The position numbers were made by a program, and so were the translations under genes. A DNA stretch of 64,000 nucleotides from CAVXTT01 sp963764685. Its GTDB lineage: Bacteria > Bacteroidota > Ignavibacteria > Ignavibacteriales > Ignavibacteriaceae. The stretch lies in the NCBI GenBank assembly GCA_963764685.1, contig CAVXTT010000001.1, positions 1 to 64,000 of the forward strand. Reading direction: 5' to 3'. Under the pieces are notes generated by a model. That model saw nothing but the letters and a program-made list of their open reading frames with translations, was not told where the DNA came from and made no database searches. Shown one piece after another: positions 45,868 to 55,834 of this stretch (the stretch's first letter is position 1; the number at the start of each line of letters is the position of its first letter).

Positions 45868-46185
45868 ATGCCGTGGTTGGTCCTGATTCTGGCAGGTTTT
45901 TTTGAAGTTGCCTGGGCAATAGGAATGAAGTATTCCAACGGTTTAACAAAGCCCTGGTGGACAGTATTTACAGTTGCAACATTGATAATTAGTATGGGGT
46001 TGTTAAACCAGGCAATGAAATCTCTGCCGGTAGGATCTGCTTATGCTGTATGGACAGGCATTGGTGCAGTTGGTACTGCAATCCTCGGGATAATCTTATT
46101 CGGGGAATCAAGAGAACTGGTTAGAATATTTTTTATTTTATTAATTATTATCGGTATTGCAGGATTAAGAATTTATTCGGCCTGA
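45868..46185 (+). CDS. gdx: SMR-family guanidinium exporter (Gdx/SugE)
   Basis: A 105-residue small multidrug-resistance protein with four membrane helices. Conserved Glu13 in L-A-G-F-F-E-V-A-W-A is the coupling residue; the segment S-L-P-V-G-S-A-Y-A-V-W-T-G-I-G-A-V-G is nearly the same as in E. coli SugE, which places it in the guanidinium-exporting Gdx branch rather than the EmrE/Qac branch. It works as a dual-topology dimer with proton exchange. A GGGGGT site precedes the start. I found no guanidine riboswitch in the 78-base leader. Confidence 0.9.
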   Translation: MPWLVLILAGFFEVAWAIGMKYSNGLTKPWWTVFTVATLIISMGLLNQAMKSLPVGSAYAVWTGIGAVGTAILGIILFGESRELVRIFFILLIIIGIAGLRIYSA

Positions 46186-46192
46186 TACAAGA

Positions 46193-46828
46193 CTATTCCG
46201 CTTTTAATACTTTGCCCTTATCTGCTGCCAGTTTAAACAATTGTTCGGCAAGAATTACATGTTCTCCGAAATCAATCCCTCCATCTTCCAGACAATCGGC
46301 AATCCAGGTGTTACAGGTATTAAAAAGATGGTACTCACCAACGGCCTTGTAAAATCTGATATTCCCTCCATACCTGCTGCTTAATACAGAAGTTTTACCT
46401 TCTATGTTTTTATAAAATGTTTCTGAAATATGTCCTGCAATTTTTTTGAGCTGTTCATCCGTTACATTTATCATTACAGCCATATCAGATAGTTCAATAT
46501 ATCTTTCAATTGAAAAAGTAATTCCCTCTATTCTTAAAGCAGAAGGTGTAGGATAGAATAGTGCCTTAACGGCAAGGCCCAGATCAAAATCCGGATATTG
46601 ATAAAACTCTTCATCTCCCCACCCAATGTCTATATATTTAAATTGTTGGAATTCCATCAACTCCGGACAAAATGTTATTACATCCGATGTCTTAAGTACT
46701 ATTCCTGTATGCCAATGATTCTTTATAAGAAAAATTGTATCCTTATCCCCCGGCTGAACAAAATTAGTAGAAACCGGGCTACCCGAAGTATTTAGAAAAA
46801 ATACAACAATGGGAAAAATTATATACAC
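46193..46828 (-). CDS. TIGR02117/DUF2459 family protein
   Basis: A 211-residue protein with an N-terminal hydrophobic segment (1-13), then N-H-W-H-T-G-I-V-L, I-D-I-G-W-G-D-E-E-F-Y and N-T-C-N-T-W, which define the TIGR02117 (DUF2459) family. The His and Cys elements could form a papain-like NlpC-related site, but no function is established. The start codon is GTG. It converges with gdx, with 7 bases between the stops. Confidence 0.8.
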   Translation of the reverse strand: MYIIFPIVVFFLNTSGSPVSTNFVQPGDKDTIFLIKNHWHTGIVLKTSDVITFCPELMEFQQFKYIDIGWGDEEFYQYPDFDLGLAVKALFYPTPSALRIEGITFSIERYIELSDMAVMINVTDEQLKKIAGHISETFYKNIEGKTSVLSSRYGGNIRFYKAVGEYHLFNTCNTWIADCLEDGGIDFGEHVILAEQLFKLAADKGKVLKAE

Positions 46829-46903
46829 CAGATGTCTTCACTTTTTTAATTGTTGTAATAAAACAAATTTATATATTATTAGGAAGTTATAAATCAGGAA
46901 TAT

Positions 46904-47380
46904 ATGCAGAAAATAACCAGTGCGGGTCTTTTAATGTTTAATGTGACAAATGAAGAAATTAAAGTTTTTCTCGTACATCCCGGAGGACCTTTTTTTGCCA
47001 AAAAAGACAATGGATGGTGGGGAATCCCAAAGGGATTACCCGATGAGAATGAAGATCTGCTTAATGCTGCAGTTAGAGAATTTGAGGAAGAAACAGGAAC
47101 AAAACCATCAGGTGAATATATACCTCTGGGGACGGTTGAACAGAAAGGGGGTAAAACAGTTTACGCCTGGGCTTTCAAAACTGATAACTGCATTCCTTTT
47201 GACATTATATGCAATACCTTTACCATAGAATGGCCGCCCGGATCGGGGAAGATACAATCCTTTCCCGAAGTGGATAAAGGAGAGTTTTTTACGATAGGTG
47301 AGGCTGAAACAAAAATAAATTCAGCACAGAAAGAATTTTTAGTCAGATTACTGGAATATCTCAATAAGGAGAAAAAATGA
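46904..47380 (+). CDS. Nudix hydrolase
   Basis: A 158-residue Nudix protein. The box is complete at residues 44-66: G-x5-E-x7-R-E-F-E-E-E-T-G-T. N-terminal features (A-G-L-L-M-F-N and V-F-L-V-H-P-G-G-P-F-F) match the subfamily that hydrolyses nucleoside diphosphate derivatives such as diadenosine polyphosphates or ADP-ribose; the exact substrate is not clear. It overlaps the next gene by ATGA. Confidence 0.92.
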   Translation: MQKITSAGLLMFNVTNEEIKVFLVHPGGPFFAKKDNGWWGIPKGLPDENEDLLNAAVREFEEETGTKPSGEYIPLGTVEQKGGKTVYAWAFKTDNCIPFDIICNTFTIEWPPGSGKIQSFPEVDKGEFFTIGEAETKINSAQKEFLVRLLEYLNKEKK

Positions 47381-48357
47381 AGACTCTGGGATTTCTATCA
47401 ATTGCGGCAGTGATTATTGCGTTCTCTGTATTTTTTAAGTTTCAGGAACAGCAGCAGCCTCCAAAGCCGAACGACTATACGATTGTTATACACGGTGGTG
47501 CGGGTAGTTTGAATAAATCAATTCCCGATTCGATAAAGAAAATGTATGAAACTTCTTTGAGACAAGCGTTAAAAATAGGACAAGAGATACTTTCCCAGGG
47601 CGGCACAGCGGTGGATGCAGTAGAGAAAGTAGTAATGTTCCTTGAAGATGATCCGAAATTTAATGCCGGCAAAGGAGCTGTGTTTACAAGCGAAGGTACA
47701 TTTGAGCTCGACGCTTCAATAATGAAAGGTGAAGATCTTTCCTGCGGTGCTGTTGCAGGAGTCAAACATATTAAGAATCCAATTGCTCTGGCACGCACAG
47801 TTATGGATAAATCAAAACATATTCTGTTTATTTCTGAGGGGGCAGAAAAATTTGCACAGTCCCAGGGGTTCCAGCTCGTCGATAATAGCTATTTCTCCAC
47901 ACCAGCATCAATGAATTATTGGAAAAAATACAAAGAAGAAATTGACAAGAAGAAAAAAGGAACCGTAGGCTGTATTGCACTTGATAAATACGGCAATCTT
48001 GCAGCGGCAACCTCCACAGGAGGACTGACTGGAAAATCTCCGGGCAGAGTAGGAGATTCTCCTCTGATAAATGCAGGTACTTATGCTAATAATAAAACCT
48101 GTGCCGTCTCCTGCACCGGAACCGGCGAGCTGTTTATAAAAAATACTGTTGCTTATAATATCTCAGCTTTGATGGAATATAAAGAAATGACTGTTCAGGA
48201 AGCGGCGAAAGAGATGATTCATAAAAGATTACAACCGGGTGACGGCGGATTAATTGCACTCGATAAGAATGGCAATATTGCAATGGAATTTAATACAGAA
48301 AGTATGTTAAGAGCCGCAGCCAATTCCGAAGGTTTATTTGAAATAATTATCTGGTAA
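47377..48357 (+). CDS. isoaspartyl peptidase/L-asparaginase (Ntn hydrolase)
   Basis: A 326-residue Ntn-family enzyme that hydrolyses isoaspartyl dipeptides and asparagine. An N-terminal hydrophobic segment (4-20) suggests export or anchoring. H-G-G-A-G opens the domain; the autocleavage site is G-Thr196-V-G, with T-S-T-G-G and G-D-S-P-L-I-N-A-G-T-Y binding the substrate. Cleavage before Thr196 would give two chains. The ATG overlaps the Nudix stop, implying coupling. Confidence 0.92.
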   Translation: MKTLGFLSIAAVIIAFSVFFKFQEQQQPPKPNDYTIVIHGGAGSLNKSIPDSIKKMYETSLRQALKIGQEILSQGGTAVDAVEKVVMFLEDDPKFNAGKGAVFTSEGTFELDASIMKGEDLSCGAVAGVKHIKNPIALARTVMDKSKHILFISEGAEKFAQSQGFQLVDNSYFSTPASMNYWKKYKEEIDKKKKGTVGCIALDKYGNLAAATSTGGLTGKSPGRVGDSPLINAGTYANNKTCAVSCTGTGELFIKNTVAYNISALMEYKEMTVQEAAKEMIHKRLQPGDGGLIALDKNGNIAMEFNTESMLRAAANSEGLFEIIIW

Positions 48358-48376
48358 ATTATAAAAAGGAAATACT

Positions 48377-48883
48377 ATGAGACCCTCTGATAATGAATAT
48401 GCTGCATATTACGGTAAATATATTCAGCTTGTACCAGGAGATAATGTAATTGAAGTTTTAAATGGATATGGAAAAACCGTTAGTTTCCTGAGAGCGATAC
48501 CCCCTGATAAAGAAAATTTTTCATATGCACCTGATAAATGGACTGTAAGGCAAGTCATCGGACATATAGTTGATACCGAAAGAATTATGGCATACCGTGC
48601 ACATAGAATTTCCCGTAATGATAAAACTCCCCTGCCTGGTTTTGATCAGGCGGAATTTATTAAATCCGGTAATGCACACAGAAGAACGGTCAAAGATCTA
48701 ACGGATGAATTTGAAGCAGTTAGAAAAGCAAACATTCTGATGTTTAAAACATTTAATGATGAAGAATTAAAAAGAAGGGGAACAGCATCCGGATATGAAG
48801 TTACAGTAAACGGATTATTATACATTATAGCAGGGCACGAACTCCATCATCTGAATATTTTGAAAGAAAGATACCTTTTGTAG
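48377..48883 (+). CDS. DinB family protein
   Basis: A 168-residue DinB/YfiT-like four-helix protein. Three histidine positions typical of the metal site are visible: G-H-I-V-D-T-E near 57, and H-E-L-H-H near 155. The W-T-V-R-Q-V-I-G-H start of the domain is standard. Members are thiol-dependent or metal-dependent transferases; the substrate is not known. It follows the asparaginase gene by 19 bases and could be cotranscribed. Confidence 0.88.
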   Translation: MRPSDNEYAAYYGKYIQLVPGDNVIEVLNGYGKTVSFLRAIPPDKENFSYAPDKWTVRQVIGHIVDTERIMAYRAHRISRNDKTPLPGFDQAEFIKSGNAHRRTVKDLTDEFEAVRKANILMFKTFNDEELKRRGTASGYEVTVNGLLYIIAGHELHHLNILKERYLL

Positions 48884-48894
48884 TTAGTGCGATG

Positions 48895-48922
48895 GTACGA
48901 TAGTTCGATAGTTCGATAGTAC
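48895..48922. repeat. 8-bp tandem repeat GTWCGATA
   Basis: GTACGATA-GTTCGATA-GTTCGATA-GTAC. The same octamer occurs in reverse at 35272-35320. The rest of the 340-base gap to leuS contains only an inverted repeat CTGTAG...CTACAG (49080-49108) and no gene. Confidence 0.75.
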
Positions 48923-49223
48923 AAAAATTTGGGATTGTAAGTTCTATGTTTCTATATTCTGGTAAGTTCACATAGAAAAACTTATGAATCCCTCCGAATA
49001 AGAATCAATCCTCTCTTTTATATAAAAATTGCAATTAACATACCCTGGTGCAGCTGTTTAAAGCAAAAATAGTATTTTACTGTAGTTCAGATTCTGCTCA
49101 GTCTACAGCCCAACAGGAGGCAAAATATGTTAAAAAGCCAGCTTTTGTTCTCGGCTTCGGATTTGAATTACCCCCTCAAATCGGTAAATTTGATGCTTAT
49201 TTTTGTAAATTATCTAATTATTT

Positions 49224-51694
49224 ATGCGATATCCCTATTTAGAAATTGAGAAAAAATGGCAGCGGTTCTGGGAAGAAAATAATACCTATAAAACCGATCT
49301 TAATAACCCCGGAAGGAAATTATATCACCTGAATATGTTTATTTATCCTTCGGGGGCAAAACTGCATACCGGGCATTGGTATCATTATGGCCCTTCTGAT
49401 TCCTGGTCACGCTATAAAAAATTGAAGGGCTTTAATGTATTTGAGCCGATGGGATATGATGCATTTGGACTTCCTGCAGAAAATTATGCTGTAAAAACAG
49501 GAATCCATCCTTACGACAGTACAATGAAGAATATCGAAGATATTCGTGTTCAGTTGAAAAATATCGGATGTATGTATGACTGGAATGCCGAGCTGATGAC
49601 CTGCGTTCCTGAATATTATCAATGGAACCAATGGCTGTTTCTTCAGCTTTATAAAAAAGGATTTGCATACAGAAAAAATGCACCTGTGAACTGGTGTCCC
49701 AAAGATCAGACAGTCCTTGCAAATGAACAGGTGCTTGCCGACGGAACCTGTGAAAGATGCGGGACAACGGTTATCCAGAAAAATCTTACACAATGGTTCT
49801 TTAAAATAACGGCCTATGCGGAAGAACTCCTTGAAGGATTAGAGTATATTACCTGGCCTGAAAAAACAAAAACAATGCAGCGGAACTGGATCGGTAAAAG
49901 TACTGGTGCCGAAGTAATTTTCAATGTAGAGGGAAGCAGTGATAAAAATAATTGTTTTCACCACTCGTCCCGATACGTTATTTGGTGTTACATATGTTGT
50001 GCTTGCCCCTGAACATCCGCTTGTGGATAAATTGACTACACCTGATTTCAGACAGAAATTAAGTGATTACAGAGAATCAATTAAAAGTCTTAACTGAAAT
50101 TGAAAGAACATCAACTGCTAAAGAAAAAACAGGAGTGCCGATTGGTGCTTATGCCATAAATCCTGTTAACAATGAAAAAGTGCCGGTGTGGACAGCTGAT
50201 TATGTTCTCGGTACTTATGGAACCGGATGTGTAATGGCGGTACCTGCGCACGATGAACGTGATTTTGAATTTGCAAAGAAATTTAATCTTCCCATAAAAA
50301 AAGTAATAATGCCTGAGGAAGCACAGGAAGAGGATCCTATAAACTCGGCATATGTTGATGAAGGTATAATGATTTCTTCCGGAAAATATACGGGCTTAAA
50401 TTCTGCAGATGGAATCATAAAAATTACCGAAGATCTTCAGCAGGAAAATAAAGGGGCGGCAAAAGTAAATTACAAGCTGAGAGACTGGCTTATTTCCCGT
50501 CAAAGATATTGGGGTACACCAATTCCAATTATCCATTGCCCGGATTGCGGTGAGGTTCCTGTTGAAGAAAAAGATCTTCCGGTTGTCCTTCCTTATGAGG
50601 TTGAGTTTAAACCGACAGGCGAATCACCTCTTGCGGCAAATAAAGATTTTATAAATACCCCCTGTCCCCATTGCGGCAAGGATGCAAAACGGGATCCTGA
50701 TACAATGGATACTTTTGTCGATTCTTCCTGGTATTATTTCCGTTATCTTGATCCGCATAAGCAGGATGCAATTTTTAACAAAGAGCTTGCCGATAAATGG
50801 GTACCGGTTGATATGTATGTCGGTGGAGCTGAGCACGCAACAATGCATCTGCTCTATGCACGGTTCATTCATAAATTCCTGAGGGATATCGGATTAACTA
50901 ATTCAGATGAGCCGTTTCAGCATCTTGTACACCAGGGTACAATTACACACCAGGGTGCCAAAATGTCGAAGACCAAAGGCAATGTTGTTAACCCTGATGA
51001 GTTTACTAAATATTACGGCTCGGATGTCTTCAGACTCTATTTAATGTTTATGGGTCCTTATGAGATGGGAGGCGACTGGAGCGACAAGGGAATTGCGGGC
51101 ACCGACCGTTTTGTGCAGAGAACCTATGAAATATTTAATAAGTATGCGGGTGTTTTGCATGGCAGCCAGGTTAAAGAAAAACTGGATCTGAATTCCCTTT
51201 CAGCTGACGAAAAACTGCTGTACAAAAAAATAAATAAGACAATAAAAAAGTATGATGAGGAGATGAATAATTTCAGGTTCAATACTGCAATTGCTTCTCT
51301 TATGGAACTGCTTAATGAAATGGGCAGATTTCTTGATAACTCCTCACACGACTTAAAAATATTTACTCTCCGGAGATTTGCACTTATGCTTGCACCTATT
51401 GCACCTCATTTAGGGGAGGAATGCTGGCAGATGGCTGGAAATGAAAAATCAATTTTTCAAAACCCGGTATGGTTTGACCCTGATGCGGAAGCATTAGTTG
51501 AAGATGAGGCAACAATTGCAGTACAGGTAAATGGCAAACTCAGGAGTACAATTGTTGTTGCTGCGGGCTCTGACCAGGCATCAGTAAAAACTGCAGCGCT
51601 GTCTGACGACAAGGTTTCAAAGTACCTTGAGAACAAGGTAATAGTAAAAGAAATATTTGTTCAAAATAAGATTTACAATATTGTAGTGAAGTAA
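49224..51694 (+). CDS. leuS: leucine--tRNA ligase, frameshifted
   Basis: Class I leucyl-tRNA synthetase of about 820 residues. The HIGH-type motif is H-T-G-H in P-S-G-A-K-L-H-T-G-H-W; K-M-S-K-T is present in the C-terminal part; a zinc-binding C-x-x-C pair lies in between, and T-R-P-D-T-L-F-G of the editing domain appears once the frame is corrected. Two single-base insertions in A-runs (about 49945 and 50083) split it. All motifs survive. The gene is followed by serS after 16 bases. Confidence 0.93.
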
Positions 51695-51710
51695 AACAGG
51701 ACTTATAAAA

Positions 51711-52988
51711 ATGCTGGATCTTAAATTTGTACGTGAAAACCCGGATAAAGTAAAACAAGGCATCGAAAATAAGAATGAAAAGAGCAGGGTTGATGAGATA
51801 ATCGCTCTGGATGAAAAAAGGAGAGCGCTGATATCCGATAGTGAGGAATTAAAAGCTAAAAGAAATAAAGTTTCTGCCCAGATCCCTCAAATGAAGAAGA
51901 GCGGGCAGGATGTGACTGAAGTTCTTGCAGAGATGAAGCAGGTTTCCGATAAAATAACGTTTCTCGATACCGAGCTCAGGGGCATTGAAACTGAAGTTGA
52001 GAATATTTTGTTATATATTCCAAATCTGGCACATTCATCAGTACCGGTTGGACAAACTGCCGATCAGAATGTTGAAGTGAGAAAATGGCTTCCGGAAGGC
52101 TTCACATTTGAACTAACTGAAACTGTAATGGATCACGTACAGATCGGTAAGAAATTAAACATTCTTGATTTTGAAAGAGGAGCTAAAATATCAGGATCCG
52201 GTTTCCCGTTATATGTCGGTAAAGGAGCTACACTTGAAAGAGCGCTTATTAACTTTATGCTTGATTACCATATTCAGAAACATAATTATAAAGAGATACT
52301 TCCGCCATTCCTGGTAAACCGTGAATCGATGAGAGGAACCGGTCAGCTTCCTAAAATGGCTGAAGATATGTATCATATAGAAAAAGATGACCTGTTTCCG
52401 ATCCCGACAGCTGAGGTTCCGATTACTAATATATACAGGAATGAAATCTTAGACGAAAAGGAACTCCCGATAAAATTTGTAGGTTACTCTGCCTGCTTCC
52501 GCAGAGAAGCAGGATCCTATGGAAAGGAATCTAAGGGTTTTCTTAGAGTGCACCAGTTCAATAAAGTTGAAATGGTTAAATTCGTTAAACCCGAAAATTC
52601 ATATGATGAGCTGGAAGCTCTTGTTAATGATGCAGAGGATATACTGAAGGAATTAAAAATTCCTTACAGAATTCTTTTGCTCTGTACAGGCGATCTCAGC
52701 TTTTCTGCTGCAAAATGTTATGATATTGAGACCTGGTCTCCTGCAGAAAACAGGTGGCTTGAAGCATCATCCTGCAGTAATTTTGAGAACTTCCAGGCAA
52801 GAAGAGCAAATATCCGTTTCAGGAATGAGAGTACAAAAAAACCTGAATTTGTGCATACATTGAACGGCTCGGGATTGGCTACCAGCCGTTTGATGGTATC
52901 TTTAATCGAAAATTATCAGACTCCTGAAGGAAAGATCATTGTTCCAAAAGTACTGCAAAAGTATACCGGGTTTGAGATAATAGATTAG
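51711..52988 (+). CDS. serS: serine--tRNA ligase
   Basis: A 425-residue class II seryl-tRNA synthetase: N-terminal tRNA-binding coiled coil (about 28-100), then the catalytic core with T-A-E-V-P-I-T-N, F-R-R-E-A-G-S-Y-G-K-E-S-K-G (motif 2), and G-S-G-L-A-T-S-R (motif 3). The frame is intact and the length is standard. It attaches serine to its tRNAs and supplies seryl-tRNA for selenocysteine if that system exists. Confidence 0.96.
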   Translation: MLDLKFVRENPDKVKQGIENKNEKSRVDEIIALDEKRRALISDSEELKAKRNKVSAQIPQMKKSGQDVTEVLAEMKQVSDKITFLDTELRGIETEVENILLYIPNLAHSSVPVGQTADQNVEVRKWLPEGFTFELTETVMDHVQIGKKLNILDFERGAKISGSGFPLYVGKGATLERALINFMLDYHIQKHNYKEILPPFLVNRESMRGTGQLPKMAEDMYHIEKDDLFPIPTAEVPITNIYRNEILDEKELPIKFVGYSACFRREAGSYGKESKGFLRVHQFNKVEMVKFVKPENSYDELEALVNDAEDILKELKIPYRILLLCTGDLSFSAAKCYDIETWSPAENRWLEASSCSNFENFQARRANIRFRNESTKKPEFVHTLNGSGLATSRLMVSLIENYQTPEGKIIVPKVLQKYTGFEIID

Positions 52989-53027
52989 TACTTCTTAATT
53001 TTTAATCTTAAGCATATTTCAATTTTA

Positions 53028-53053
53028 ATGCCTTGAAGCTTTTGCTTCAAAGG
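53028..53053 (+). terminator. hairpin between serS and the ABC gene
   Basis: GCCTTGAAGC-ttt-tGCTTCAAAGGC, a 10-base stem with one bulge, about 40 bases after serS. No strong T-run follows, so its role as terminator is tentative. Confidence 0.35.
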
Positions 53054-53071
53054 CTTATGTTATTCTTATTT

Positions 53072-54821
53072 ATGAAGAACTTATTTACATTAAAAAAATA
53101 TTTCGCAAAATATAAAAAGAAACTCGCCTGGGGTTTTCTTTTTATTCTTATTTCAAATATTGGAATGGTATATGTCCCGGTGCTTCTCAAAGATGCCATT
53201 AACAGCATACAGAAGCATTCAGATATAAAAGTTCTTTTCAATTACGGGATCCTTATAGTTTTAACATCATTAGTATCCGGTATATTCAGGTTCCTCATAA
53301 GACAGACTATAATTGTTGTTTCACGGGAGATTGAATATGATCTGCGCCAGGATTTCTGGGGACATATTCAAAGATTATCACTCAGATATTTTCAGAATAA
53401 TTCTACCGGCAATATAATGGCTCATGCAACAAATGATATGAATGCCGTAAGAATGTTTATTGGTCCTGCAGTAATGTACTCTATCGATACCGGAATCAGG
53501 TTAGTTATTGTAATCGGTATAATGATGGCACTGAATCCCGAGCTTACTTTTTATGCATTGCTTCCGCTTCCCCTTCTTTCAGTACTTGTATACAGAGTGG
53601 GCAAACTGATACACGAGAAGTTTACCCTGATACAGGAAAAGTTTTCTGAGATTACAACGAGGGCACAGGAAAATTTCAGCGGAATAAGAGTAATTAAATC
53701 TTATATCCGTGAAGAGAACGAAATAAAGGAATTCAACAGGCTCAGCAAGGAATATCTTCATCTAAATATGAAAATGATCACGCGTACAGGCTTTGATCCA
53801 GCCGCTTCTGTTTCTTATTACCGGTTTATCCATCATACTTGTTATCTGGCTGGGGGGAATAAAAATAATCAATGCGCAGATGACACTTGGAGATGTAACT
53901 GCTTTTATAATTTACCTTGGAATTTTAATATGGCCAATGATTGCCTTCGGATGGGTAATAAATATTATCCAGCAGGGGGAAGCAAGCATGAAAAGATTAA
54001 ATAAGATCTTTGCCGAGCCGTATGAAATAGATGATTCCGTTAATACCGATCAAAATATTAAAAGTATAAAAGGAAATATCCGCTTCAGGAAGGTTTCCTT
54101 CAGGTATAATGAAAATCTTCCGTATATTTTAAAGGATATTGATCTTGACCTTCCTGCCGGAACCACAACAGCAATAGTGGGCTACACAGGCTCGGGGAAA
54201 TCTACAATGATAAACCTCATTGCAAGAATGTATGATGTTACAGCAGGAGAAATACTGATCGACGGAAATAATTTAAAAAATATTCCGCTCGATATTCTTA
54301 GAACAAGTATCGGGATGGTGCAGCAGGAATCTTTCCTGTTCTCCGATACTATTGTAAATAATATTTCCTACGGACTACGGGAGACCGACCGTAATAAAGT
54401 AGAAGAGGCCGCACGGATAGCAGCCTTCGATAAGGATGTGGAAAATTTCCCTGATGGGTATGATACCATTATTGGAGAAAGAGGAATTACATTTTCGGGG
54501 GGACAGAAGCAGCGTGCTTCACTTGCACGGGCACTGGTGATAAATCCTAAAATATTGATCCTTGATGATTCTTTTTCTGCTGTCGATACACATACTGAAG
54601 AGGAGATCCTGAATAATCTTAAAAAATATATGGCAGGACGAACTAACATTATCATCAGTCACAGGATTTCCACTGTAAAAGATGCCGATAAGATAATAGT
54701 AATTTACGAAGGAAGAATAGCTGAAGAAGGAAACCATCAGGAGCTTGTTAATCTGGGGGGTATATATGCGGATCTGCACTATAAGCAGCTGCTTGAGAAG
54801 GAACTTGAGGAGCTTAATTAG
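53072..54821 (+). CDS. ABC exporter half with degenerate ATP site, frameshifted
   Basis: A fused membrane/ATPase half-transporter of about 580 residues. Six membrane helices occupy the first 320 residues; the ATPase has Walker A G-Y-T-G-S-G-K-S-T, signature F-S-G-G-Q-K-Q-R, and Walker B L-I-L-D-D with D-L-F-type S-A-V-D. The catalytic glutamate is replaced by aspartate (D-D-S-F-S-A-V-D), the pattern of the non-hydrolysing half of heterodimeric exporters such as BmrC/BmrD. One extra base near 53780 splits the membrane domain. The second half lies 1 kb downstream. Start: ATG at 53072. Confidence 0.88.
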
Positions 54822-54829
54822 GAGCAGAG

Positions 54830-55834
54830 TTGATTAAAGTATCATTCTTCGAAATAAACGGCACAGAAAAAAGATACCTTCGCAGAAGATTCGGCAAGGA
54901 ATATGAGCTTCATTTTTATGAGGAAGGATTAACCAAAGCCAATAAAAATCTTGCTGCCGATGCAAATGTAATTTCGACATTTATTTATTCAAAGATAGGT
55001 CCCGATATCCTGAAAGCTGCGAGGAAACTTAAAATGATAGCAACGCGCAGTACCGGATTCAATCATATTGATATTAAAGCAGCAAAAGCAAAAGGCATAG
55101 CGGTCAGCAATGTGCCTTACTACGGTGAAAATACAGTTGCGGAACATACCTTTGCATTAATACTTGCACTATCAAGAAACCTGCATAAAGCTTATGTCAG
55201 AACAATACGAAATGATTTTTCTCTTGAGGGCCTGAGAGGTTTTGACCTCAGGGGCAAAACTCTTGGAGTAATTGGAGCCGGCAGCATAGGCGTGCACGTT
55301 ATTAAAATAGCCAGGGGCTTCGGAATGAAAATTATTGCTTACGATGTAAAGCCGAATCACATTCTTGAGGAACTGGCAGATTTCAAATATGTAACACTGG
55401 AAGAGTTATTAGGCGGCTCCGATATCATCACTCTGCATTGCCCCTATAATAAAAATACGCATCATATGATAAATCTCGATAATATTGAGAAAGTTAAAAA
55501 GGGGGCTATTTTTATTAACACAGCAAGGAGCGGCATAATCCAGCCGGAAGCGTTATATAAAGCTATTGATGAAGGGATTTTCAGCGGAGCGGGACTAGAT
55601 GTTTTCGAGGGAGAGGAGCTGTTGAAGGAAGAAAACCAGATGCTTACTAAAAATGTATCCCTGGAAAATCTGGAGGCAATTCTAAAAAGGAATATTCTCC
55701 TGAAAAGAGAAAATGTTATTATAACTCCCCATATGGCATTTGATTCAACTGAAGCAGTTGAAAGGATACTGGATACAACTGCGGAAAATATAAAATGTTT
55801 TTTCTCAGGCAGTAATTTTCATAGAGTGGTTTAA
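54830..55834 (+). CDS. D-2-hydroxyacid dehydrogenase (LdhA-like)
   Basis: A 334-residue NAD-dependent dehydrogenase. Rossmann motif G-A-G-S-I-G-V-H near 147-154, catalytic Arg in N-T-A-R-S-G (near 233), Glu in D-V-F-E-G-E-E and His in I-T-P-H-M-A-F (near 296). It resembles D-lactate dehydrogenases, which reduce pyruvate to D-lactate. The start is TTG after a GGAGCAGAG site, 8 bases after the first ABC half; its stop overlaps the start of the second half by one base. Confidence 0.88.
   Translation: MIKVSFFEINGTEKRYLRRRFGKEYELHFYEEGLTKANKNLAADANVISTFIYSKIGPDILKAARKLKMIATRSTGFNHIDIKAAKAKGIAVSNVPYYGENTVAEHTFALILALSRNLHKAYVRTIRNDFSLEGLRGFDLRGKTLGVIGAGSIGVHVIKIARGFGMKIIAYDVKPNHILEELADFKYVTLEELLGGSDIITLHCPYNKNTHHMINLDNIEKVKKGAIFINTARSGIIQPEALYKAIDEGIFSGAGLDVFEGEELLKEENQMLTKNVSLENLEAILKRNILLKRENVIITPHMAFDSTEAVERILDTTAENIKCFFSGSNFHRVV

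Noticed and set aside
49048..49242. 64-residue frame just before leuS
   Set aside because: It overlaps the leuS start, has no good start context and no recognisable features.
49940..50090. Programmed frameshift in leuS
   Set aside because: Both shifts are simple extra A in A-runs, other genes show the same kind of error, and no slippery site plus downstream structure was evident.
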